Source: Rariglobus hedericola
GTDB taxonomy: Bacteria > Verrucomicrobiota > Verrucomicrobiia > Opitutales > Opitutaceae
Assembly (NCBI RefSeq): GCF_007559335.1
Contig: NZ_VMBG01000001.1
Span: 2,232,001-2,296,000 of the forward strand
Direction: 5' to 3'
DNA: 64,000 nt
Every line of letters begins with the position of its first letter. The stretch's first letter is position 1. The notes under the pieces are model-generated. The model did no database searches. It saw only the letters and a program-made list of their open reading frames with translations, and was not told where the DNA came from. Shown one piece after another: positions 16,767-25,511 of the stretch. Made by a program: the position numbers and the translations under genes.

Positions 16767-19040
16767 ATGGTCAACGTTCCCAAACTCCTCCGCCGCGGCC
16801 TTCTGGCCGCCAGCCTCATGGCTGTATCCGCTTTATCGCTACGCGCCCAGACTCCGGCGGCATCCACCTTCGCTCCGCTTCCTCCCGCCGAGTCGATCAC
16901 CACGAATTCCGGCATGGAGACCGATGCCAACGGCGACAACTGGCCCGACGGCTGGCCCCAGCTCAAAGCAGGCGGCTCCTGGGAAAATGAAGAGGGCAAC
17001 CACTTCATCCGCATGACCAGCCCTTCGCCCGGCGCGATGGTCATGCTTTACACCGAGATTCCCATTCCGGCCGGCACTCAAGCCTTGGAACTCACGTGGC
17101 GCCAGCGCGTCACCGGCCTCAAGCGCGGCAAGAACTCCTGGTTCGACGCCCGCATCATGATGGAATTCATGGACGCCTCCCGCGCCAAGGTCTCCCCCGC
17201 ACCCAACCCCGCCGCAACCGGTAAAGATACCGCCGGCTGGGTCACGCGCAGCGCCTCGTTCCTCGTCCCCGAAGGCGCGGTCTATCTCAAGTTCATGCCC
17301 GCCCTCTTCAACGTCGAAGCCGGCACCTTTGATCTCGACGACATCGTCATCAAACCCGTCGACGCCGCCCCCATCAAAGCCGCCGCCGATGCCGCCGCCA
17401 CCGCCCGCGCCGAAAAGCTCGCCGCCCAGACCGCCGCCAATCAGGCCAAGGTTGCCGCCAAGATTGAAGCCGGTGGAGCTATTCTCTCCAACGGCAATTT
17501 CGAAACGCCCAACAAGGCCGGTGATTTCGCCGCCGATTGGGCCAAGGCCGGCACTTGGGAAACCGATGCCGATACCGGCAATCGTTTCCTGCGCCTCACC
17601 TCCACCGAGCCCGGCAAGACGGTCATGAACTTCCGCAGCGTCATCCTGCCCGCCGGCGTCAAAGCCTTCGAGCTCACCCTCCGCTGGCGCATCACCAACC
17701 TCAAGCCCGGCGAGATGGGTTGGTTCGACGCCCGCATCATGATGGACATCAAAGACGCCGCCGGGAAAAAACTCTCGCCCGGTCCCGGTCCGCTCTATTC
17801 CCGCAACAACACCAAGGACGGCGCCTGGGTTGAGCGCACCACCAGTTTCCTGGTTCCCGAAGGCGGCGTCACCCTCGACCTCATGCCGTCCCTCTTTCAA
17901 GTGAAGGCCGGCACGTTCGATCTCGACGACATCGTCCTCAAGCCCACCGACCCCGCGATCATCCTCGCCAAACAAAAAGCCCGCGAAGAAGCCGCCGCCA
18001 AGGCCCGCGTGCCCGTCGAACAGGACAACAAGGCCAAGTGGCCGCCCGCCATCAAAGCCCAAGGCAACCGTCTCGTCACCATCGACGGCGGCAAAGAAGT
18101 CTGGCTCCAAGGCGTCAACGTCCCGTCCCTCGAATGGAGCGTCACCGGCGAACAGGTTCACAAATCCGTCGTCGTCGGCCTCGACGAATGGAAGGGCAAT
18201 GTCATCCGTCTACCCGTCAAACACGACTACTGGTTCGGTCGCAAGGGCCAGACCGACGGCGGCGCCGCCTACCGCGCCATCATCGACCAGTGCATCACGC
18301 TCGCCGCCAACCGTGGCGCCTACCTCGTCCTCGATCTCCACGTTTATCGCGCCCCGAAGGACGAGTATCTGGAGTTCTGGACCGACGCCGCCACCCGTTA
18401 CAAGAATCACCCCGCCGTCATCTTCGACTTGATGAACGAGCCCTTCGACACGTCGTGGGAGGTCTGGCGCAACGGCGGCTTCGTGGGCGAAAAACTCACC
18501 CCTGACCAGGCCGCGTTCCTCAGCGCCGAAGACAAGGCCAAGGCCCAGGGCTTCCAGTCCCCCGGCATGCAGAAGATGCTCGATACCGTCCGCGCCACCG
18601 GTGCCAAGAACATGGTGCTCGTCGGCGGCCTCGACTACGCCTACCGCCTCGACGGCATAATGGAAGGCTACGGCCTCGATGACCCGAACGGCCAGGGCAT
18701 CATCTACGCCTGCCACATTTATCCGTGGAAGAGCCAGTGGCAGAAGATGCTCCTCAACGCCGCCGCCAAATACCCGATCCTCCTCGGTGAAGTCGGTGCC
18801 GACGCCAAGAAGATGACCTTCATGCCGCTCGAGCAGCAGGAGGATTGGGAGACGTGGACCCCTGCCATCCTCGGCCTCATCCAGCACCATAAGCTCAACT
18901 GGACCGCCTGGTGTTTCCACCCCGGCGCCAGCCCCCGCATGTTGCTCGACTGGGACTATACGCCCACGCCCTTCTGGGGCCAGCAGGCCAAGGACGCCCT
19001 CGGCGGCAAACAATTCCCGCCTCCCGACCGCCTCCGCTGA
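16767..19040 (+). CDS. Exported GH5 glycoside hydrolase with two CBM4/9-like modules
   Basis: 757 residues: signal peptide (1-27), beta-sandwich module 1 (about 40-195), an Ala/Lys-rich helical linker (197-236), module 2 (about 237-395), a second charged linker, then a GH5 TIM barrel (about 427-757). The modules share NGDNWPDGWPQLKAGG-like and GTFDLDDIV signatures of family 4/9-like carbohydrate-binding domains. Catalysis: acid/base Glu558 in DLMNEPF and nucleophile Glu675 in [10 protein letters not shown]5 includes endo-beta-glucanases, mannanases and xyloglucanases; the subfamily is not assigned. It is the largest of eight related GH5 paralogues in this window and the only one with two N-terminal modules. 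A strong terminator follows. Confidence 0.93.
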   Translation: MVNVPKLLRRGLLAASLMAVSALSLRAQTPAASTFAPLPPAESITTNSGMETDANGDNWPDGWPQLKAGGSWENEEGNHFIRMTSPSPGAMVMLYTEIPIPAGTQALELTWRQRVTGLKRGKNSWFDARIMMEFMDASRAKVSPAPNPAATGKDTAGWVTRSASFLVPEGAVYLKFMPALFNVEAGTFDLDDIVIKPVDAAPIKAAADAAATARAEKLAAQTAANQAKVAAKIEAGGAILSNGNFETPNKAGDFAADWAKAGTWETDADTGNRFLRLTSTEPGKTVMNFRSVILPAGVKAFELTLRWRITNLKPGEMGWFDARIMMDIKDAAGKKLSPGPGPLYSRNNTKDGAWVERTTSFLVPEGGVTLDLMPSLFQVKAGTFDLDDIVLKPTDPAIILAKQKAREEAAAKARVPVEQDNKAKWPPAIKAQGNRLVTIDGGKEVWLQGVNVPSLEWSVTGEQVHKSVVVGLDEWKGNVIRLPVKHDYWFGRKGQTDGGAAYRAIIDQCITLAANRGAYLVLDLHVYRAPKDEYLEFWTDAATRYKNHPAVIFDLMNEPFDTSWEVWRNGGFVGEKLTPDQAAFLSAEDKAKAQGFQSPGMQKMLDTVRATGAKNMVLVGGLDYAYRLDGIMEGYGLDDPNGQGIIYACHIYPWKSQWQKMLLNAAAKYPILLGEVGADAKKMTFMPLEQQEDWETWTPAILGLIQHHKLNWTAWCFHPGASPRMLLDWDYTPTPFWGQQAKDALGGKQFPPPDRLR

Positions 19041-19055
19041 TACCACTCCGTAGTT

Positions 19056-19094
19056 AAAGCGCGGATACGACTCCACGTCGTTCCGCGCTTTTTT
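19056..19094 (+). terminator. Rho-independent terminator after first GH5
   Basis: AAAGCGCGGA (19056-19065) pairs perfectly with TCCGCGCTTT (19082-19091). Inside, ACGAC (67-71) pairs with GTCGT (77-81). The stem runs into six T. It separates the first GH5 gene from the next two. Confidence 0.9.
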
Positions 19095-19119
19095 CACGTC
19101 CCCTTTTTCCGTCTTCGAA

Positions 19120-20763
19120 ATGAAACTCCTTAGCTTTACGATTTTACTCACAGCTCTTCTCGCCGCTTCGTTGTCCGCCCAGACTCCCTCGTCGCGCCCG
19201 GAAAAACTCACGCTCGTCAAAGGCACCGCGCTGACGATTTCGCCCGTCGACTGGCCCCCTGTAAGCCTCGGCGTCACTCAGCAGTCCGAGGGCGCCGATC
19301 ATTTTTTGCGCCTAGTTGTCCACCCGCCCGTCAAGATCGTTTCACTCTCGCGCACACTCGTCGTGCCCGCCGGCACCGATGCGCTCTCGTTGAGCTGGCA
19401 GCAACGCATTACCGGCCTGAAACCCGGTGCGCAAAATGGCGATGCCCGCCTCGCATTCGAGTTCTTCGACGCCAATGACACCAAGATCGCGGCCACGCCT
19501 CCGTTTTCGTTTTATCGCGAGAACAGCAACGGCTGGGAAAACCAGACCACCCGCATCCCCGTGCCCTCGGGCGCACGCACCTTTCGCCTCACGCCCGCAC
19601 TCGTTCGCCTGGAAGGCGGCAGCTATGACCTTGGCGGAATCACGGTGACTGCCGTTACCACCGCAACCGCCTCTGCGGCCTCAATACCCGCCGTGCCCGA
19701 TCCCGCCGCGGGCAACACCGGCCCCACTCCCCGAGCGAGCGGCGCGCCACCCGAACTTCGCGTGCAAGGCAACCGCCTCGTCACCGTCAAAGGCGGCAAG
19801 GAGGTCTGGCTCCAGGGCGTCAACGTCCCGTCCCTCGAATGGAGCGTCAAAGGCGAGCGCATCCTCAAATCCATCGGCATCGCCACTGACGAATGGAATG
19901 CCAACGTCATCCGCCTGCCCGTGAAAGCCGACCACTGGTTCGGCAAAGGCACCAAGCACAACACGCAGACCGACGGTGGCGCCGCCTACCGCGACCTCGT
20001 CGACCAGGCCGTCGCCCTCGCCTCCTCCAAAGGCGCCTACCTCGTCCTCGATCTCCATCATTACCGCGCTCCCCGCCCGTCCGACCTCACCTTCTGGACC
20101 GACGCCGCCGCTCGCTACAAAAACAATCCCGCCGTCCTCTTCGACCTCCTCAACGAACCCCACGGCACCACGTGGGAAATCTGGCGCGACGGCGGTTTCC
20201 TCGAGGAAAAGAAAAAGCCCGGCGATGAGGATACGTTCCTCACCCCCGAGGAAAAACTGCACAACACGCGCGGCTACGTTTCTCCCGGCATGCAGAAGAT
20301 GATTGATACCGTTCGCGCCACCGGCGCCAAAAACATCGTCGTCATCGGCGGACTCGACTACGCCTACGACCTCACCGGTATCGTCAGCGGCTTCGCCCTC
20401 AAAGACCCGAACGGCAACGGTATCATGTATGCCTCCCACGTCTATCCGTGGAAAAAATCCTGGCAGAAAAAGTTCCTCGATGCCGCCGCCAAGCACCCGA
20501 TCCTGCTCGGCGAAGTCGGTGGCGATGCGAAGAAGATGTCCTTCATCCCCGCCAACCACCAGGAAGACGTCGCGACGTGGGTGCCCGCGATGCTCGGCCT
20601 CATCCAGAAACACCGCCTCAACTGGACCGGCTGGTGTTTCCACCCAAGCGCCAGCCCGCGCATGTTGTCCGACTTAAACTACACGCCCACGCCCTTCTGG
20701 GGACAGCCCGCCAAAGACGCCCTCGCCGGCAAGAAATTCCCAGAACCCGCCAAACTCCGCTAA
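19120..20763 (+). CDS. Exported GH5 glycoside hydrolase with one CBM4/9-like module
   Basis: 547 residues: signal peptide (LLSFTILLTALLAASLSAQ), one beta-sandwich module (about 25-185; LSLSWQQRITGLKPG, GGSYDLGGITV), a Pro/Ala linker, then the GH5 barrel (about 205-547). The acid/base is Glu346 in DLLNEPHG and the nucleophile Glu465 in LLGEVGGD. The barrel is closest by eye to the GH5 at 25512 (shared [27 protein letters not shown], GGFxEEKKKxGDE). It appears co-transcribed with the GH5 at 20770 (6 bp gap). The substrate is a beta-glycan, not resolved further. Confidence 0.93.
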   Translation: MKLLSFTILLTALLAASLSAQTPSSRPEKLTLVKGTALTISPVDWPPVSLGVTQQSEGADHFLRLVVHPPVKIVSLSRTLVVPAGTDALSLSWQQRITGLKPGAQNGDARLAFEFFDANDTKIAATPPFSFYRENSNGWENQTTRIPVPSGARTFRLTPALVRLEGGSYDLGGITVTAVTTATASAASIPAVPDPAAGNTGPTPRASGAPPELRVQGNRLVTVKGGKEVWLQGVNVPSLEWSVKGERILKSIGIATDEWNANVIRLPVKADHWFGKGTKHNTQTDGGAAYRDLVDQAVALASSKGAYLVLDLHHYRAPRPSDLTFWTDAAARYKNNPAVLFDLLNEPHGTTWEIWRDGGFLEEKKKPGDEDTFLTPEEKLHNTRGYVSPGMQKMIDTVRATGAKNIVVIGGLDYAYDLTGIVSGFALKDPNGNGIMYASHVYPWKKSWQKKFLDAAAKHPILLGEVGGDAKKMSFIPANHQEDVATWVPAMLGLIQKHRLNWTGWCFHPSASPRMLSDLNYTPTPFWGQPAKDALAGKKFPEPAKLR

Positions 20764-20769
20764 CTCATC

Positions 20770-21990
20770 ATGACCTCCATCTTCCGTCCTCCGTCCTCTG
20801 TCCTCGGTATTCTGTTCTCTGTATTCCGCCTTCCGGCCTCCGTTCTCTGTCTTCTGTCCTCCGTCTTCCTCGCCGGCTCCATCTCCGCCGCGATCGATCC
20901 CACCCGCACCGGCAGTCACGCCTACCCGACCGACCCCGCCCCCGAGGCACCCAACCCCGCCCAATGGCCCAAGGAACTGAAAGTTTCCGGTAACCGTTTG
21001 GTGGATACGGATGGCCTCGAAGTCTGGCTGCAAGGCGTAGCCATCCCCGGCCTCGAAATCCGCCCCGAAGGCCACGGCGCCGTCCGCTCCACCATCGAGG
21101 CCATCGAAAACTGGAAGGCCAACTGCGTCCGCCTCGCCGTCATCGACACCTACTGGCGCGGCGAGGGCAAACCCGGCAAGGAAACCGCCGGCCAGTCCGA
21201 CGGTGGCACCGCCTACCGCGCCATCATCGACGCCGCCATCAACGCCGCCGCCAACCGCGGAGCTTACCTCGTGATCGACCTCCACGCTTTCCGCGCGCTC
21301 AAAAACGAGCACCTCGATTTCTGGACCGACGTCGCCACCCGCTACAAAAACCACCCCGCCGTCCTCTTCGACCTCATCAACGAACCCCACGGCATCAGTT
21401 GGGAAGTCTGGCGCGATGGCGGCTTCGTGGCAGAGAAGAGCAAAAAAGCCATCGATGAATCCGCCTTCCTCAGCGAAGCAGACAAAAAGAAAAACGAAGG
21501 CTTCACCTCTCCCGGCATGCAAAAAGCCGTCGAGCACATCCGCGCCCTCGGCGCCCGCAACATCCTCATCGCCGGTGCACTCGACTGGGCCTACGACCTC
21601 TCCGGCATCGTGGACGGCTACGAACTCAAGGACACCGCCGAGGGCAACGGCATCATGTATTCCTCCCACATCTATCCGTGGAAAAGCGACTGGGCTGGCA
21701 AGGTCCTGCGCGCCGCCGAGAAACATCCCATCTTCCTCGGCGAAGTCGGCGTGGATAAAGTGAAAATGGATTTCCTCCCGCTGGACCGCCAGGAAGACCC
21801 CGCCACGTGGGCGCCCGACATGCTCGGCCTCATCCAGAAATACCGCCTCAACTGGACCGGCTGGTCCTTCCACACCTGGGCCACCCCCGTGATGCTCGCC
21901 GACTGGAATTACGCGCCCACGCCCTTCTGGGGCCAGCCCGCCAAAGACGCCCTCGCCGGCAAACAGTTCGAGCTCAAAAAACTCCGCTGA
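20770..21990 (+). CDS. Exported GH5 glycoside hydrolase, single domain
   Basis: 406 residues with no carbohydrate-binding module. After the export signal come a short PTDPAPEAPNPAQWP segment and the GH5 barrel, with acid/base Glu205 in DLINEPHG and nucleophile Glu325 in FLGEVGVD. It pairs with the GH5 at 26641 (shared [14 protein letters not shown]). The signal peptide is odd: it is encoded by about twelve degenerate 7-bp repeats (20782-20865), giving a PPSSVLGILFSVFRLPASVL-type repeat that still serves as a hydrophobic segment before ISAA. The start codon follows the previous stop by 6 bp, with no Shine-Dalgarno. Confidence 0.92.
   Translation: MTSIFRPPSSVLGILFSVFRLPASVLCLLSSVFLAGSISAAIDPTRTGSHAYPTDPAPEAPNPAQWPKELKVSGNRLVDTDGLEVWLQGVAIPGLEIRPEGHGAVRSTIEAIENWKANCVRLAVIDTYWRGEGKPGKETAGQSDGGTAYRAIIDAAINAAANRGAYLVIDLHAFRALKNEHLDFWTDVATRYKNHPAVLFDLINEPHGISWEVWRDGGFVAEKSKKAIDESAFLSEADKKKNEGFTSPGMQKAVEHIRALGARNILIAGALDWAYDLSGIVDGYELKDTAEGNGIMYSSHIYPWKSDWAGKVLRAAEKHPIFLGEVGVDKVKMDFLPLDRQEDPATWAPDMLGLIQKYRLNWTGWSFHTWATPVMLADWNYAPTPFWGQPAKDALAGKQFELKKLR
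20782..20865 (+). repeat. Degenerate heptamer tandem repeat, 12 units
   Basis: Consecutive 7-mers of the form (T/C)TC(C/T)GT(C/T/A): TTCCGTC, CTCCGTC, CTCTGTC, CTCGGTA, TTCTGTT, CTCTGTA, TTCCGCC, TTCCGGC, CTCCGTT, CTCTGTC, TTCTGTC, CTCCGTC. They lie inside the signal-peptide coding region of the GH5 at 20770. Related arrays occur at 49453, 61335 and 63046. Confidence 0.85.
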
Positions 21991-22029
21991 GCTTCCGCAT
22001 GGAGGCGGGGACACGCCCCGCACCGAAGC
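21991..22029. terminator. Hairpin between convergent genes
   Basis: GCTTC (21991-21995) pairs with GAAGC (22025-22029), and GCGGGG (22005-22010) pairs with CCCCGC (22016-22021). It begins right after the GH5 stop in the gap before the convergent LacI gene. There is no long T-run, so bidirectional termination is only likely. Confidence 0.5.
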
Positions 22030-22089
22030 ACTTCAGCCAACGTGATTCGACTGCGGGATATCCGGCGATCATTACGCCTTCCACCACTC

Positions 22090-23094
22090 TCACCCAAAAT
22101 CCTCCCATACCCCTTCGGGCAAAACCGAGATCGGACTCACCGGAACACCCCGCTCGTTGCGATGCAGCTGCGCGATCACCAAGTCCACCGCGTCCGCAGC
22201 AATCGCGCCGTTCTGCGTATTGATTCCCGGCAAACCCGGCTCCGGCCGATCCACCGTCACCATGCATTTTATGCGAGGCAGGGTTCGCAGCCAGTGCAGC
22301 GTTTCCTCCGACGGATTCATGCCAAAGACCAGCCCGTCCGCCTTCACTTTTTCCAACCACGCCAAGGTCTCCGCGCGGCTCTCCGGCAACCCAAACCGCA
22401 CCATCGACAAAGCCTGCCGTGGCAACGGATAATTCGCCAGGAACGCCGCCTGATGGATTCCCTGCATATGCAGCTGGTGCGGTTCGAACAACACCGCCGC
22501 CGGGCGCGCACATCCCGCCGCGCGCAGCTTTTCCACCGCCGTCCACATATTCTGGTAATGATGATGTCCCGCGCGGTGTAGCGGCGGATGAAACTCCAGG
22601 TTCCCGATCAGCGCCGACGCAAAATGCGACCAGTTCCAATCCACCGTCGTCGAGTGCACCGCCAAAGGTGACGAAAACACCACGCCCGTGATTCCGCGCG
22701 TCAGCAGGACCTTCTCAAGCCGCGCCGGGGTCATGCCGTCGGACCCCAACCAAAATTCCTCCATGGCCCAGCCCAGCTCCTCCGCCCGTCTTTTCGCACA
22801 GGCAACCGTCGTCTGGCTAAATCGGTCCCTCAACCGATCCTCCTTCAACCCGTTTACCCAAACAAACGCGATTCGCTCCCGGTCGTGAATCTCCTTGGCC
22901 ATGCGAATGCGGGCCATCAACGACCCCACCCGAGGATCGGCCGAATAACCCAGCCGTTTCGCCGCCGCCTTCACACGCTCCACGGTCTCCGGCAACACCC
23001 GCGGACTCCCCCGCAGCGCCAGTGACGCCGTCGAGGCCGCCACACACGCCTCGCGGGCCACTTTCATCAGGGAACAGGGTTGGATTCCAGCCAT
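22090..23094 (-). CDS. LacI-family transcriptional regulator
   Basis: 334 residues. The DNA-binding helix is recognisable but divergent (MKVAREACVAASTASLALRG, SPRVLPETVERVKAAAKRLG), with the first residues AGIQPCSL in place of the usual T-I-x-D. The sensor domain contains MEEFWLG, ITGVVFSSPLAV, FGMNPSEETL and an AADAVDLVIAQLHRNERGVP end common to the three LacI proteins here. I chose the ATG at 23094, which supplies the residues just before helix 1; a GTG at 23115 is the alternative. It is convergent with the GH5 at 20770 and divergent from the repeat/PEP-CTERM gene at 23243, its likely target. Confidence 0.9.
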   Translation of the reverse strand: MAGIQPCSLMKVAREACVAASTASLALRGSPRVLPETVERVKAAAKRLGYSADPRVGSLMARIRMAKEIHDRERIAFVWVNGLKEDRLRDRFSQTTVACAKRRAEELGWAMEEFWLGSDGMTPARLEKVLLTRGITGVVFSSPLAVHSTTVDWNWSHFASALIGNLEFHPPLHRAGHHHYQNMWTAVEKLRAAGCARPAAVLFEPHQLHMQGIHQAAFLANYPLPRQALSMVRFGLPESRAETLAWLEKVKADGLVFGMNPSEETLHWLRTLPRIKCMVTVDRPEPGLPGINTQNGAIAADAVDLVIAQLHRNERGVPVSPISVLPEGVWEDFG

Positions 23095-23122
23095 ATGATC
23101 GAACGCATTCGACACTAAGCGA

Positions 23123-23142
23123 CTTGGCCGTGCCCAGCCAAG
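23123..23142. promoter_or_regulatory. Candidate LacI-type operator in divergent promoter
   Basis: CTTGGC (23123-23128), an 8-base spacer and GCCAAG (23137-23142) form a 20-bp inverted repeat. It is immediately followed by a second small palindrome, TTAGTTACTAA (23145-23155). Both lie between the LacI gene and the divergent repeat/PEP-CTERM gene. Assignment is by position only. Confidence 0.45.
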
Positions 23143-23242
23143 ATTTAGTTACTAAGAGCAGCATATTGCTTCCCCTGAAAATCCCCCGGGTCGCCACCTC
23201 AGCACCGAGTCCCGAGGAAACACGCCTACCCTAACCCCTGTT

Positions 23243-25411
23243 ATGAAAACCTCTCCATCGCGCACCCCAAGCATTCGCTCCGCCTCTTCGGTGTTTCAAC
23301 TTCCCGCCACCCTGCTAACCTTCGTCGCCGCCTTGACCATCAGCCCCTCTGCGTTCGCACAGGTGGACGGCAATTGGAATGTCGATTTGGCCGGCAACTG
23401 GAGCGCCGCCTCCAACTGGTCAAGCACCCCGACCGTTCCGGGCGGCATAGGCTCCGTTGTGAATCTTACATTCGACATCACGAATAACAGCGCCGTCACC
23501 ATCGACACCACCTCCCGCACGGTGGGCACGCTGACCATCGGCGATCCCGTCGCCCCGATAAAATCCTACTACTTACTCGCCTCGGGTGGAGCGACGCTGA
23601 TCATGGATAACGGCGGAGCCGGCGCGGTAATCAATTACCTCGGATTCGGGTTCGATGAAATTTCTGCCCCTATCGTTCTCAACGATACCTTGACGGTTAA
23701 CTCCAGTGCCAGCGGTGCCTCTGTCAGGATCAAGGGCGGCATCACCGGAACCGGAAGTGTCACGTTTAACACAGGTTCCGGTCCTAACGCGGCTGGTGGC
23801 AACACAACGACCGGCGGCATAACCGGCATCAATAATATCGGCACGATCACCAATTCCGGCAGCGGCGTCGGCATCACCTCCCTTCTCGCAGTTGGCTCCA
23901 ACGTGACCGACGTCATTCAGAACAGCGCCACCAGCGCCTTGTATCTCAACGGCATCAACGCCTACACCGGATCCACGATTATCAATAGCGGCCAGTTGCG
24001 ACTGAACGGAGCGGGATCGATCCTTTCCAGCAGTCCGCTGGTGTTGGGCGGCGGCACACTGAACAGCCTGCAGACGGCGGGCAGCACGCAGGCGTTTGCC
24101 TCGACGACCGTGAACCGCGGGTTTTCGACCGTCACGAACGGCACCGCCACCAACACCGTCGCCCTCGGCGCAATCACGCGCAGCACAGGCGGACTGCTGA
24201 ATATCTCTTCGCTCACCGGCACCACCACCACTGCCAACACGACCGATTCCTCCGGCATCCTCGGCACGTGGATCACGACCGGCACAGGCACGTCGTTACG
24301 ATACGCGAGCGGCGGCAACGGCGGTGTCATCACCGCCCACATCAGCACGGTGGCGGCTGCTAATCTATCCGACGTCACCAGTGCCACCACCAATTACTCC
24401 TTCGCCGCCAATGCGACCCAGACGGGGAATATCACCGGCAATACCCTGCAATACATCGGCTCCGCCGCGGCAGCTTGGAACACGGGTAACTTCGGCGTCA
24501 CGCTGAACGGTTTGATGAATGGCGGAAACAACAGCCTGACGCAAACGGGCACAGGCATCATCACGATCGGCTCCAACAAGGAACTGGTCATCCTGAGTAA
24601 TAATAACAGAGCGATCTCGTTGGCTTCCGCGATAGCGGACAATGGAGGCGGCGCTTCGGCTATCACCTATGGTGGTCCGAGCGCGGGTGTCCTCACCCTC
24701 ACCGGCGGCAACACTTACACTGGAGGCACCAACATCGCCAGCGGCACCCTGCAACTGGGCAACAACACCACGACCGGCTCACTGTCGGCCACCGGCGCCA
24801 TTGTAAACAACGGTGTCTTTATCATCAAACGGAGCAATGCTGTGGCTCAAGGCACGGACTTCAGTTCGGCAGCCATCACAGGCACGGGCGCGTTTACTCA
24901 GGCCGGCACCGGCACAACGACGCTGAATGCTCTTAACACCTACACCGGCGCCACCACCATCAGCGCCGGCACCCTCGCCCTGGGCGCTGCCAACCGCATC
25001 GCTGACACAAGCAACCTCGTCATGGCTGGCGGCACTTTCGCCACCGGCGGTTTCAGTGAAACCCTCGGCACGCTCACCCTCTCCGCCAGTTCGATCATCG
25101 ACCTAGGTAGCGGCACCTCCGCCCTCATCTTCGCTGATAGCAGCGGCACGACCTGGGGCAGCTCGATCAGTCTGAGCTTCATCAACTTCACCGCCGGCAC
25201 GGACTCCATCCGTATCGGCACGAGCAACCTGGGCCTTACCAGCGGGCAGCTCAGCCAGATAACGATCAACGGCTTGGCAGCCATCATCGACAGCAGCGGC
25301 TACCTCGTCTCCGCCATCCCCGAGCCCTCGACCTACGCCATCTTCGCCGGTGCCGGCATGTTGATCTTTGCCGGCGTCCGCCGCAAAGCCCGCGGCTCCC
25401 GCACCCTTTAA
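23243..25411 (+). CDS. Autotransporter-associated beta-strand repeat PEP-CTERM protein
   Basis: 722 residues: a signal peptide (LPATLLTFVAALTISPSAFAQ), a WNVDLAGNWSAASNW start typical of these proteins, repeats INAYTGSTIINSGQLRL, GNTYTGGTNIASGTLQL and LNTYTGATTISAGTLAL, and a PEP-CTERM tail (IPEPSTYAIFAGAGML followed by RRKAR). It resembles the proteins at 14031 and 42954 in build, and its tail is nearly identical to that of the latter. It is the first gene of a plus-strand run with two GH5 genes, GH125 and further genes. No pseudopilin precedes it, unlike its two counterparts. Confidence 0.9.
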   Translation: MKTSPSRTPSIRSASSVFQLPATLLTFVAALTISPSAFAQVDGNWNVDLAGNWSAASNWSSTPTVPGGIGSVVNLTFDITNNSAVTIDTTSRTVGTLTIGDPVAPIKSYYLLASGGATLIMDNGGAGAVINYLGFGFDEISAPIVLNDTLTVNSSASGASVRIKGGITGTGSVTFNTGSGPNAAGGNTTTGGITGINNIGTITNSGSGVGITSLLAVGSNVTDVIQNSATSALYLNGINAYTGSTIINSGQLRLNGAGSILSSSPLVLGGGTLNSLQTAGSTQAFASTTVNRGFSTVTNGTATNTVALGAITRSTGGLLNISSLTGTTTTANTTDSSGILGTWITTGTGTSLRYASGGNGGVITAHISTVAAANLSDVTSATTNYSFAANATQTGNITGNTLQYIGSAAAAWNTGNFGVTLNGLMNGGNNSLTQTGTGIITIGSNKELVILSNNNRAISLASAIADNGGGASAITYGGPSAGVLTLTGGNTYTGGTNIASGTLQLGNNTTTGSLSATGAIVNNGVFIIKRSNAVAQGTDFSSAAITGTGAFTQAGTGTTTLNALNTYTGATTISAGTLALGAANRIADTSNLVMAGGTFATGGFSETLGTLTLSASSIIDLGSGTSALIFADSSGTTWGSSISLSFINFTAGTDSIRIGTSNLGLTSGQLSQITINGLAAIIDSSGYLVSAIPEPSTYAIFAGAGMLIFAGVRRKARGSRTL

Positions 25412-25511
25412 ACTTAGCCGTCGGCTATACCCCCCTCCACGCCTGCCGCCGACTAAGGCGGTGGGTTCGGCTACTGCCCGTCTTTTTCCCCGCTTTCTCC
25501 CCCCGTTTTTC

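Noticed and set aside
16839-18161. A 440-codon open frame on the minus strand opposite the GH5 gene, and similar long antisense frames (for example 25425-26747, 44850-46316, 36194-37972).
   Set aside because: They mirror well-supported enzymes in a high-GC3 sequence, and their Gly/Asp/Val-rich translations have no motifs. They are shadows.
20782-20865. A CRISPR array.
   Set aside because: The units are 7 bp, degenerate and directly adjacent, with no spacers.
21991-22089. A remnant of an insertion sequence or REP element in the convergent gap.
   Set aside because: Only a hairpin is visible, with no transposase fragment and no second copy noticed in the window.
25368-25511. Longer N-terminus for the GH5 at 25512.
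   Set aside because: It overlaps the end of the repeat/PEP-CTERM gene, and a proper signal peptide starts at 25512.
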